Assembly (NCBI RefSeq): GCF_028502605.1
Contig: NC_079236.1
Coordinates: 3,410,001 to 3,474,000, forward strand
Reading direction: 5' to 3'
Source of the DNA: Trichoderma breve
Lineage: Eukaryota > Ascomycota > Sordariomycetes > Hypocreales > Hypocreaceae
DNA length: 64,000 bases
Shown here: positions 33,720 to 43,700 of the stretch, piece after piece
How positions within the stretch are numbered: position 1 is the first letter of the stretch
Layout of the letters: each line of letters starts with the position of its first letter
Made by a program: the position numbers and the translations under genes
Notes under the pieces: generated by a model
Database searches by the model: none
What the model was told of the DNA's origin: nothing
The model's input: only the letters and a program-made list of their open reading frames with translations

Positions 33720-35149
33720 ATGGAAGCGAAAATGGAGAATCAGGAGCCAGAGGCAATCATGCAAGACGCTCCTCAGGATGTTCCCCAAGAAATGCCAGGA
33801 GAACTCGCCGAGTCCATCGACAACTGGAGACATTCGGTCCCCAGCCGCATGGAGCGCGAGGATCCCTTTGTCAACGATGGCTTCGTGCCTCGACCCGAGA
33901 CTCGCGTCGTAAGTACCCTCATCACCACTACCAGGTCCATCATTCTCATTGTGCGTCACAGACCTTTCGTGAGCCGGAGAAGCCTCCTGTTCGCCGCCCA
34001 TCGACCCGCATCGCCATGATGCGAGCCGCCATCCCGCTCTTCCGCCGCTCTAACGGCCCCAACGCGCTCCAACCGTCCCTCATGGAACGCCCCGAGACAG
34101 CCCTGGGAGTTCGGGACGAAGAAGAGGACGAAATGGTGACTGAGGCGAAGAACCCCATCCGAGGCTTTTTTGCCCTGTTTGGTCGCAAGAGAAAGCACCG
34201 TAGTCCTTCGCCCACTCCCACGGTTGTCCTCGATACGCCCTTGACCCTTCACTTTTTGTTTGTCGGTGCCCAGGGTGCTGGACAAACGTCTTTGCTTTTG
34301 TGAGACCTAGCCAATTTCATTCCAGCTTCCTGTGATGTGAGAGAATTCGTGCTGACGATGGGACAGCCGTGCTCGCTATGGTCTTTTTCCCGACGTAAGA
34401 TTGAAATGGCTGCTGCTACCAGGCAAGGTATACCCGTAAGACAAGTCGAGATACTAATCACAGTACAGTCGAGCGCCATCACTCGCACCTGTTACGAGAC
34501 GTACACCAACCACCGCATGTACTACTCTCAGCCGGTCCGCGTCGAAATGTAGGACACCTCGGGCGCGCCAGACTTGAACACGGTTGAGCGACTGTCGTAC
34601 GTGCAGTGGGACGGCATCTTCCTTTGCTTTGACATTAAGGACAAGAATTCTCTCCACACTATTCTTCAGTGGGTAAGTCAAGTATCGTATAACATTTCTG
34701 CTTTTTCCAACAGAGCAGATGAGCTAACAGTTGTTTGTCACAGTGGCAGAACGCTGTGCAGGGCGGCTTCCTTAGCCAGCAGCAGAGCGAGGTTCTTCTT
34801 CACCTCATCGGCATGAAGAAGGACCAGCGTGCCAGCTGCCTTGATGAGGCCCACCGACTTCAAGGCCCCTTTGATCCTTCATATGCGCCTTTTCCTACCT
34901 GCTGCGTGATCCCCCATGATGTAGGTCTTTCATGCAGAGCTCCAAGATGGAACAATGTGCTAACAGCTCGTCTCACAGGCCATGTGGTACGCCCGTCGTA
35001 TCGGATGCCACCGCTACCTCGAGTGCTCTGCCAAGACCGGCGAAGGAGTGGACGTGATGATCGAAGAAGCCGGCGCCGAAGCGACCAGACGAGCCATCAT
35101 AATTGCTCGCATGATGCGCATGGCGCCCGGCAAGAGACGCCTGTTCTAA
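33720..35149 (+). pseudogene. Rho-like small GTPase homologue with in-frame stop in G3
   Basis: Six exons (33720..33908, 33962..34299, 34367..34394, 34469..34672, 34744..34920, 34979..35149) join to 368 codons if one internal TAG (34550-34552) is disregarded. That TAG stands exactly where the G3 box WDT[A/S]G has Trp; DTSG follows and the frame stays open for 170 further codons. G1 reads GAQGAGQT, with Gln for the P-loop Lys. A G4-like LIGMKKD and G5 ECSAKTGEG are present. There is a roughly 160-residue polar N-terminal extension and no CAAX box (tail GKRRLF). All splice sites and all other codons look maintained, so this is a very recent nonsense allele, a base error or an unusual gene. Listed as pseudogene because of the stop. 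Confidence 0.75.
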
Positions 35150-35790
35150 ATCGGGATCTTATGCAATCGAACTAGGCTTCTGAGTGAATCTTCGGATATT
35201 TGGGAGGACTTGATTTGATCTGCTTGAAGGAGGATAGGATAGCAGCCCTTGATTTGATGCCATGTTGGTGAGAGGCGCTTCTTTGCTTTGGCTGTTTAGC
35301 CTGCGCCTCACCGGGAATTTTTCATGGCCATGTTTGAAATCAGGGCTTGCTCAAAGTTGAAACTGCCGAATAGGGCATGCTGAATTTAAATCGCAATGTG
35401 TTGTTTCAATTATCGAGTCGTAATTTGTGATTGTTGTTGTTCAAGTGATGTTGTCCTCGTGTCTGAATCACTGTAAAGAAGGAGGAACACGAGAGTGGGG
35501 CACTGGTACAATGCACTCTGTACTTTGGACCTCACCTCAGCTTGAACCACCGTCAATCAACATCACGGCTCTCACTCTCACCACTCCTTTTGCTCAGGCG
35601 TCGCATCTTGAAATTACAAGATTTTGCGTATCTCTACAAGCCTAAAATGCCTTATTTGTGATTTTCCACTCGCTGTGAGCCGCTGCCACCCCTGCAAAAC
35701 TCATTATTTGATGGTTTCTAACGAAGGCTTAGATGAACGTGTCCATCAGAAATCAAGGGAGATAGATAGACTCAGCCTTCAATAATAATC
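35150..35790. other. intergenic, GTPase-like gene to alg14
   Basis: No gene seen. Presumed terminator of the upstream gene and promoter of alg14. Confidence 0.5.
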
Positions 35791-36750
35791 ATGGCTCGCT
35801 CTACCATCATCGCCTTTGGCCTCGCCAGCGCCGTAGCTCTCGGCTCAGCCATCTTCACCATCACCTCTTCACCCCGCCTTCTAAAAGCCAGCCTCCTCAC
35901 CCTCGGCGCCTCTAGCATCGCCCTTCTCATCTTCGCCTCAGTAAGTCTCCCCACCAACCTCATATCCAAAGCGAGACAAACCCCTTCTGACCGGCCGCCA
36001 ACCCTCTAGACAAGACACATTCAACTCATCTCCCATCGTAGCCGCAACAGAAGCGCAAGACAGCCCAACTCACAAAATGGTCTCGTCCAGCGCGCCCCCG
36101 TAGACTACAACCTCTTCGTCCTCGGCTCTGGAGGTCACACAAAGGAGATGCTTATGATGATGGACGACGGCTTCTGCAATTTCGCCGACTTCCACCGCCG
36201 CTACCTCATCTCCAGCGGCGACTCCATGTCGGAGAACCACGTCCACGACTACGAGGAGAGCTTGGCGTCGCTGTGCGAATCTCGTGGGACGTCCCCTGGC
36301 ACATACGACAAGTTCATCGTCACCCGCGCGCGCCGAGTCCACCAGCCGCTCTGGTCGACCCCTTTTACGGCGCTGCTTAGTATCGTCGAGATATTCCCCG
36401 CGCTGCTCATCCCGCCAAAGGACCTGGTTGGGATGAAGATGAAGCCGTGCTATCCCAGCCGCGTGTTTTCAAACGGGCCGGCTACTGGCTTCTTTGTTGC
36501 GTTGGCGGTGCACTTACTCAAGATGGTTTACCTTGTCCCTGAGAGCTGCATGAAGGTGATCTACATTGAGTCCTGGGCACGCATATCAACTCTCAGTCTG
36601 ACGGGCAAGCTCCTATTCCACACCGGTATAGCAGACGTCTTTGTCACACAGCACCAAGAAGTCGCAACTCGATATGGCGTACAGAATGCAGGAGAAATTG
36701 TCTTTAATTCCCGCCGCTTGGATGACATAGAACCCAGCCCTGCCAAATAA
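35791..36750 (+). CDS. alg14: Alg14, UDP-GlcNAc transferase membrane anchor subunit
   Basis: Recruits Alg13 to the ER membrane; together they add the second GlcNAc to Dol-PP-GlcNAc in N-glycan precursor synthesis. Exons 35791..35940 and 36064..36750 (phase 0; acceptor GACAG at 36059-36063) give 278 aa. N-terminal hydrophobic segments (about residues 5-25 and 33-49) are the ER anchor. LFVLGSGGHTKEM (Gly-rich loop, GSGGHT at 71-76) is the Alg14 hallmark. Further along are YLISSGDSMSE, FSNGPATGF, VIYIESWARISTLSLTGKLL and DVFVTQHQE, as expected for the family. It is convergent with rsm25, 97 bp apart. Confidence 0.92.
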
Positions 36751-36847
36751 TGATAACATAATTTTACCTTCTTTTTTTATAACCGTCTCTCCGATTGTCT
36801 TCGTACAAGTCATATAATACAAGCATGCCAGCCCTCCGAGTCTATAC

Positions 36848-37654
36848 CTATGCCGCCGCCGTCACAGGCTGCGCCTCCGCCGTCTCCGCCGCACCCTCCT
36901 CCTCCTCGAGTCCAAACGTCTCAATGTCCGAGCTTGCCCTGGCCTCCCGGTTCGCCGTCTCCTTGCCGGCCCAAATCTTCCAGTTCTCGTATTCCTGGTC
37001 CTCGAGCTGCATGCCGATATCCAATCTCGTCTTGCCAAAGTACGCGCCGACGTAGCGCGCCTCCTCGATGGCTATCCTCTTCTCAACCTCCTCTTGCTGG
37101 CGCAGCTTGTAGAATTCTCGGCGGACCGTGTCGTATGCCTTGCGCTTGCTCATCTTTTCGTTTTCCATTAACCACAGCTGGCGCTGCACGACGCTGTAAC
37201 AGAGAAAATTCGTCAGTGGATATTCTTCTCCCCTCTCCATCGAGATATACCGCGGGGTCTTGTGATTTTCTCACCTTTCACCTGATAGTGGGATACCCGG
37301 CTGTCTCAGCCCTTTGCTCCAATCACAATGCTGGTAATCCTTGCCATCCAACTCCAGCACCACCCTCGGTCTAGCCAGCTCCCACGGGTGATCCTTGTAG
37401 AAGCTCGTTCTTAACGCATCTTCCGGGTACGCAATGCTCTGCGGGCGGAACAGCTTCTTCGGCTTCGTGGCCTTTGGGTTGGGCATGCGGTGGCGCGGCG
37501 TGACGGTGCGCACGAGGGCCTCTGACGGGGGCACCGAGTTCATGACGGCGAACCACGGCGGCGTGGGCACGTTGTAGCCCGGCATGAGCTGGTGCTTGAG
37601 CTCTTCCCGGACGGCCTTGTAGACGCCCGCGGGGCGGATTTGCCTGCCGCCCAT
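36848..37654 (-). CDS. rsm25: mitochondrial small-subunit ribosomal protein Rsm25 (mS23)
   Basis: Component of the 37S mitoribosomal subunit, 241 aa. Exons 37654..37275 and 37193..36848 use an AAAG|GTGAGA donor and TTACAG acceptor, joining GES to VVQRQLWLMEN. The start MGGRQIRPAGVYKAVREELK and the block PPWFAVMNSVPPSEALVRT are typical of the fungal protein. RKAYDTVRREFYKLRQQEE lies in the C-terminal half, and an acidic/Ala-rich tail closes it. An in-frame ATG 36 nt upstream exists, but the family starts at MGGRQ. It acts inside mitochondria; no clear presequence, as usual for this protein. Confidence 0.9.
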
Positions 37655-38213
37655 GATGGCGGATTTTGTGTGGAGGAGGCTTTGATTCAAGTGGTGAGTG
37701 TTTTTCGGAATTGGCTCAAGGAGGCTTTATAAAGGTCGTTTATATGGTGAATTGGGCTGGAGTTGCGGCGATTCAACTGAACCGTCCTTGTCGAGATCGA
37801 ATTCGATGTTGGTGGATATTGGTCGTGCGATGAATATGGAAATTTTGGGGTCGTCGGCGAATCATTCGGCCGGCCCGCATTTGTACTTATAACAGGCATC
37901 AAAATATCTACAACAGCTTGCTTCCATTATACATCCAACCATTGTGCAATGGATTAACCCTCAATTGAAGTAATTATTTACAAATTCCAGAATAATCAGG
38001 TTGATCAATTGAATCATGCTGTGAAATCCTAATTCCAGCTCTGCAAGTGCCAACAAGTGAATGTGTCTTGTAGAGGTTGTGCTTAGTCATCACAACTTGA
38101 GATACATCACGTCACATTCAACCTCAACCATGGATGTTAGCGATCTCACATGAAAAAAAGCCTAAACCACATCTCAACACACATAAAACTCAACACCAAC
38201 ATCAGCCCCCATC
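37655..38213. other. divergent intergenic, rsm25 / small membrane protein
   Basis: No gene seen. Shared promoter region of two divergent genes. Confidence 0.5.
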
Positions 38214-38792
38214 ATGGCATCTGATAAAGAGGCAATTGAAAAGTCCATAACCGAGCGTCTCACCGAATGGGGCTGTAAGTTTTCACCCCATCCCCTACCA
38301 TCCTCCATCTTACACCAAAAAAAAAATCCACCTCCAAATCCTCATCTCACATATATAATCTCTCACAGACTCACCTCTCACCTCATTCCTCACCACTAAC
38401 AATCTTCTCACAAAACAGCATCCTCCCTCCCCCCCTCCCTCCTCGCAACCCTCATCACCGCCCTCCACGCCCGCCCCCTCCAACCCCTCCCCCTCACCCT
38501 CTTCACCCCAACCCTCCTCTTCTCGTCCTACCTCAACCTCTCGGGCTACCCAACCGCCAGCGCAGGCCTCACCGCCGCCTGGTCCGGCCTCTACGCCCTG
38601 CTCGCCCTCCGACGGCGCCAGACTCTCCGCGCGAAATTCAGCATCCGCGGCGTCGTGCGCGGGACGGCCGTCGGGCTCGGTGCGGCGAACTGCGTGGCGG
38701 GCGGTTGGGTATATCTGCATGGCAGCAAGGATCGTGATAGGGACGAGAGGGAGAGCCGGAATCGGTGGGGGCAGTTTGACGACAAGAAGTGA
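38214..38792 (+). CDS. small fungal membrane protein, possibly Aim19-like
   Basis: 144 aa from exons 38214..38274 and 38419..38792 (a 144-nt intron with T|GTAAG and AACAG). A short charged N-terminus (MASDKEAIEKSITERLTEWG) precedes three hydrophobic stretches: LLATLITALHA, LTLFTPTLLFSSYLNLSGY and LTAAWSGLYALLALRRRQ. FSIRGVVRGTAVGLGAANCV and a charged tail (RNRWGQFDDKK) follow. The layout fits a small multi-pass, perhaps mitochondrial, membrane protein, and I tentatively associate it with the Aim19 family from memory of its homologues. The function is unknown. The reverse-strand 193-codon ORF over it is a shadow. Confidence 0.72.
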
Positions 38793-39664
38793 AAACGACG
38801 ACAAAAATCGGGTGAGGCTTAGGGTTAGAGGAGAAAGAAACAAAAGATACGTGGCAGAAGATGGATGGAGAGATGGAGATGGAGAGGGCATTGTATGACT
38901 ACTTAGGGAACGACTGGGACTTCATTTTAGTTGGAGTCATGAGATGTATACTATTACCTACTTGCACATGTTTAGCGTGGAATCAGAATTACGCAAAATT
39001 CACAATATGACACTTTGACTGAATTGGCGATACAAATAGGTTTCGTATTCAATCACAGGCCAATGGTGTTTCTAGCACAAATGGCCTTCAAGTAAGTGTG
39101 AGCCACTACCGTCTATACAAATATTGGATATAAGACTTAATATCCACTTCCCAAATCCACAACACCAAAGATGATAATGATGATATGATAGTAAAAAAGC
39201 GAGATGGGGCAAACAGGATAGTTAATTAGCATGCAAAGCGCAACCATCGTGTGCTTTTACATCGCCACCTCTTCTAACAAAAAAAAGTCGACAAAGGAAA
39301 CAAGAAGGATAATACCATCATCACACAAAAAACGCCGATTCGCAGATCGTCTCAGCTCTTGAAGTCTCTGCGAGCCCAATCCCCACCCATAAGATCCCAA
39401 GTACAAATCTGTACCGTGATGCCTTTCCCGTGCAACACCCAACACTGGCAATAATAGAATGTTCCGTAAACCTTGCTCTATATCTGCGGTCTTGATACCG
39501 CGTCTCTCTCTGTCTCTCTCCGTTTCTCTCTCTCTGTCTTTCTCTCTTCGTTCTTGTTTGCGATTCTTTCGGATAGCGCTGTCGTGAAATAGAAACAAAG
39601 CTGGAGTCGCAATAACGTAGTACACCTTCCAACTAACTTTTTCTGACTCTTCCGAAAATTCGTC
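38793..39664. other. convergent intergenic with pyrimidine tract
   Basis: No gene seen. A TCTC-rich tract at about 39502-39548 (TCTCTCTCTGTCT type) creates spurious Arg/Glu-rich reverse ORFs. Confidence 0.5.
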
Positions 39665-40744
39665 CTAGCTGGACATATTGTTGCGTTGAACGGCCATGCG
39701 AGAACCAGACACCAGCCATATTGTCGTGACTACGGCAGTGAACAAAAGGGTCCTCATAAATGAGCGCACTTGGAGTGGGCCGAAGCGTGGATTCTCGGCA
39801 TGGACTGGCCGAACCAATGTAATCTCGAGCGAACTGGGCTGAAATGAGGTAATGTACTCGACATCACATTCCCGAACCTTGGGGGAGGCATAGGTGGTGT
39901 ACTCGTCAACGACTCTGTCGAGGCCCCAGCCAGACAGCTTGCGAACAACGGCTACGACGCATCCGGTACGGTGCTTTCCGTGGTTGCAATGGATCATGAG
40001 AGGATAGTTTTTTCGATCCAGAACAAGTTCGAGAATGGCGGCCATGGTGCTGGGCGGAATTGGTTCTTTCTTTGTTCCCTTCATGTTGAAGACGGCCTGC
40101 TGGATGCCATTGGCAGCGACAAAGGACTCAAGCTCGTGATCGGGGTCATCTTTCTTGACCAGGGTACTAAGATGGGGTTAGCTTCAAGAGTGAGCGACAT
40201 GGATAGGTGCCAACACATACACTATCGTCTTCAGCTTCAGGCTCTTCAAGAAGGCATAGTCTTCCTTCTTAGGATAGCTGCTTCGGTAAACACCAGGAAC
40301 AACCAAGCCAAAATTGACTGGTCTACCATCCATGGGCGTTGCCGGAAATTCTGAGACGTTTGTTGCAGTAACTGATACTACTGATCCACTTGATGTAGAG
40401 CCTGGGAAATGGTCAGTACCGTTCAGACGTCATACAAAAGAAGGACAAGGACAAGGGTGGAGCAACTCACGAGACATAGCACTAGCCCTAGGTAGCGTTG
40501 AAGACGGCAGCGTCTGCTGAACAGCAGCGCGGCGTTGAGTGCGTGAGACGGTTTGTTCCTCGATCAGAGTCTGATCATCCACGACACTTTGCGTCTTCAT
40601 CTCGGACATGGAAAAGGACAGGTTTTCGAGTATCAAGTCGTGATCTTGCGTCGGAAGCAGGGTGGGAAACAGTTGGGGAGAGGTGAGGGGAGTTTCGGAG
40701 GCAAAGGGGAGGACAGTATTGTCGGAGAGAATATTTAGTGCCAT
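39665..40744 (-). CDS. siw14: Siw14-like inositol-pyrophosphate phosphatase
   Basis: Atypical dual-specificity phosphatase of the Siw14/Oca family; Siw14 removes the 5-beta phosphate of inositol pyrophosphates. Exons 40744..40471, 40401..40221 and 40166..39665 give 318 aa. The N-terminal 95 residues are Ser/Thr-rich and probably disordered. The catalytic domain starts at RPVNFGLVVPGVYRSSYPKK, continues TLVKKDDPDHELESF and reaches the P-loop HCNHGKHRTG with Cys212 and Arg218 (CX5R). A hydrophobic stretch close to the C-terminus (MRTLLFTAVVTTIWLV) suggests a tail anchor, an extra relative to the yeast protein as I recall it. All catalytic residues are intact. Upstream is the 6.2-kb gene-free region shared with the MFS gene. 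Confidence 0.9.
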
Positions 40745-43700
40745 GCCGACCAGCTCGCGTCGATTTATAAGGTATATCGGTAGATTCTGTTGTCTGCGCA
40801 GCCGAGTTTGAGGTTTGATGGCTTGGTGTAGTTGAAGAACTCTATGCTTGAATCACGGCAACTTTGAATGTAGTGTTCAGATAGAGTTCAGTAAAGTTCG
40901 AGGCTGGAAGGATGACGGTATGGAGGATAGGTATTGAGGCAAGTCCGTTTGTTCAAGAGGAGACTCGTGAATAGGAGCAAAGTCGAGATTCAAGTCTTGA
41001 GACCGTGATTAACGAGGGAGGAGAGTAGAGTAAAGAGTAGAGGGCAGATGGTATGAAGCAAGGATTTTTTCGGTGTACAATGGCTTCACAAAGGCACTGC
41101 TAGCGGGCAAGGCCTAAAGGATCGTAGGATTCCTTCTGGAAGAATCAAGAGGGAGTTGAGAAGCCATCTTGACGAGAGTGGGAGAAGGCCAGTGTAAATG
41201 TAAGTACGAGGAGAGTTGCAGGCTTCGGTCAGGAAGAACAGGCAAGGTCGCGTGGGAGGATGGATGTGGGAGGGAGATCGCCAGGTTTGGAGGTCGACTG
41301 AGACGGGGCATGGGGGTTGGTTTACAGGGCATTGGGTGCTGCTGGGTACGTACCGGCAGCCAGGCGAGCAGCCGTAGGTACCGGGCAGGGTCCAAGGCGC
41401 GACATGCGAGCGCGAGGGTAGCGGGTACAGTGCGGCGGCGTATTGGAGCGAGTATTGGGTACTGCAGCCAACGGGCGAATTCAAGTGGTGACGACATGTA
41501 CTCTCTACGTGGAACATCGCATGCTCCGGCGGTACCCAGTACCCAGCAGCCAGAACACCAGACCTCATTCGAATCCATTTTAGAACTGCCCCCCATGCGC
41601 ATCCCACAAACCCTGGTCGGCAACAGCTTATGTACATGTGTACATGTATGTACTAAAAGGTCAGGTCAGTCTGGTTCAAGTGCATTAGAGCCCTTTTCCA
41701 GTTTTGGGGCCGGAATTGGTGGCATCGCGGTGGGCCGGCTTCTGGAGCGGGCCTCTGTACCTCTCTGAGGGTGGGGTGCAGTGCCAGTTACTGTACCAGT
41801 TGGGTCCATGCCAGTATCAATCGTACAGTGAAGCTGTGCTGTGCTGTGCTGTGTTGTGCTGTGCTGTCCAGTGAGGTCCAGTACTTAGCGGGCAATTTTT
41901 AGGTTCACTGTTGGTCCAGAACTCATCTGTCTCATCGGGCTGGTTGGTACTCGTACTCTGGAGGTACTAGGCCAGTATTCACGGACGTTGTTAGTGCCGT
42001 TCCCGTCTCGGATCGCGGCTGCAGCGGACCTCTGTTTTTTTTCTCGGGATTCGAGACGAGAGCGAGACAGAGGAAAAGAGACTGGAGCCATTGAAGCTTG
42101 CTAACTGTGAAGTCGAGCTTGGTCTATTGCCCAGGTAGCGGCAAATAGTGTGGTGCCATGACTGAGGCACTTCCACGGCGGTCCATGACGAGCTGCTCTT
42201 CATGCTTCCAGCAGCTTACGAAGCAGGCCAGATTGAAGGTTCGAAAGTCTCCAGTGTGCTGGCTCCATGATTCTACCTCCATAGAATTCAATGGACCTCA
42301 AGTACCGGTGGACCTAATTTACTCCAGTCTATGGGGGACGGAGACTTGATGAAAAGTCCAGAGTTGGATCACCCAACCACTTTTTGCACTGTACAGTACA
42401 CGCGTCTGTACATACTAGTACTCCAATTTACTCGCCCTTCTTCTCCAGCTGCTTGTTCCCGCAGCCCCCCCTTCGTTAAGTCGTCGAATGAAAAAGCTTG
42501 TCCCTCTGTGGCGAGAGTCTGGACAAAGGATCCCAGCGCCATCCATTGCATTTCTGCTGGTGGCTGGGCAGCTAGCTGGAGCCTTGCTCAACGCAGTTCT
42601 AGGGCACCAATGGCTCAGCCCGCTGGAGGATGCAGCTTTTCTACCTACATGCACATATGCATGCAGGGAGAACATGCAATATTGATGGTTAAATATGGAT
42701 TGATGGTGATACTGAAGACAATTTTACCAAGTATCGCCGCTGCAAGTCCGATTGGGGCCGCCAAATGTGTCCCTGTATGTGCTCACGCGACTCAATTCCA
42801 GATGGGTGTCCTTACAGGTGGTGAAATGGCCCTCCCAACGGCTCAATTCTTTGCACTGGTCTCGTTGCCAACGCACAACTGCATGCGCTGACATTTCGTC
42901 TCTTTTCTTCCCTCACTTCATCTCCCCTTTCAAGCTAGCTAGCTAGAGGAGGCGCCTGTGTGTCTCAAGGAGCTGTCAGGCCAGAGACGCCACCGAGGCA
43001 AACACTAAGCATCCGCGGCACAGGGATGCAGGCCACCGTCGCCCACGCAATTGGACCCTGAGATGGAGATGGCTCTGGTCATGTCATTCGGAGACCCGAG
43101 ATTTGCTGCGTCTTCTCTTATTCGCTGTATATCGGCTCTAGCACGCAAGCACAGCTGTCCATGTGAAAGATTGCTTGGACCCAAATTGCAGGGATCCGTG
43201 TTCCTATTTTCACCAATGTCTGGATGCGGAAATGACACACGCGGGATGCATTGTCCAGGCCAAATCGACAAAAATCCAAGTTATTCACCGTTGCTACGTA
43301 GCTTAGGAAGCGTTCGCGCTTTATTAAGGTGAAGCAAAGGGGGGAAGCTAAGACGTCAACGACTGTGGGAGTGAGGAGAAGCTCCCATGTCCAATGCAGT
43401 CTCTTCTCCTCGCAAGCCACCCCGCGCTGACCATCGGCCGAAGGAAAAAGGATGACGAGTAAAAAAATAAAAATAGCACGCTGCACGATGATATCAATTT
43501 TAATCCCTTAGTGAATTTCCGTGACTGGTTGGTGTACGTACGGGTGGCTGCAGCGATTTGCTGTTGAGACAATCTTGGGATCGAGAACCTCTCGGATCAC
43601 TTGGAACGACTCAGCCGTACCTAGTGGTGCCTACATCCTACTGTACATCCTCCTCGTACATGCACCCCCAAGCCTGCCAAGGAGGCTCAGGTTCTATCGG

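Noticed and set aside
38310..38891. 193-codon reverse ORF
   Set aside because: Glu/Gly-rich antisense of the small membrane protein gene, including its CT-rich intron.
39257..39632. Reverse ORFs rich in RE/RQR repeats
   Set aside because: Produced by the TCTC pyrimidine tract; not a real coiled-coil protein.
41086..41768. 199-codon (+) and 183/169-codon (-) overlapping frames
   Set aside because: Open on several frames at once, no motif, biased Arg/Ser/Gly composition; best explained as GC-rich intergenic sequence.
42331..42891. 186-codon forward ORF
   Set aside because: No recognisable domain, internal low-complexity, competing frames on both strands, no supporting splice structure.
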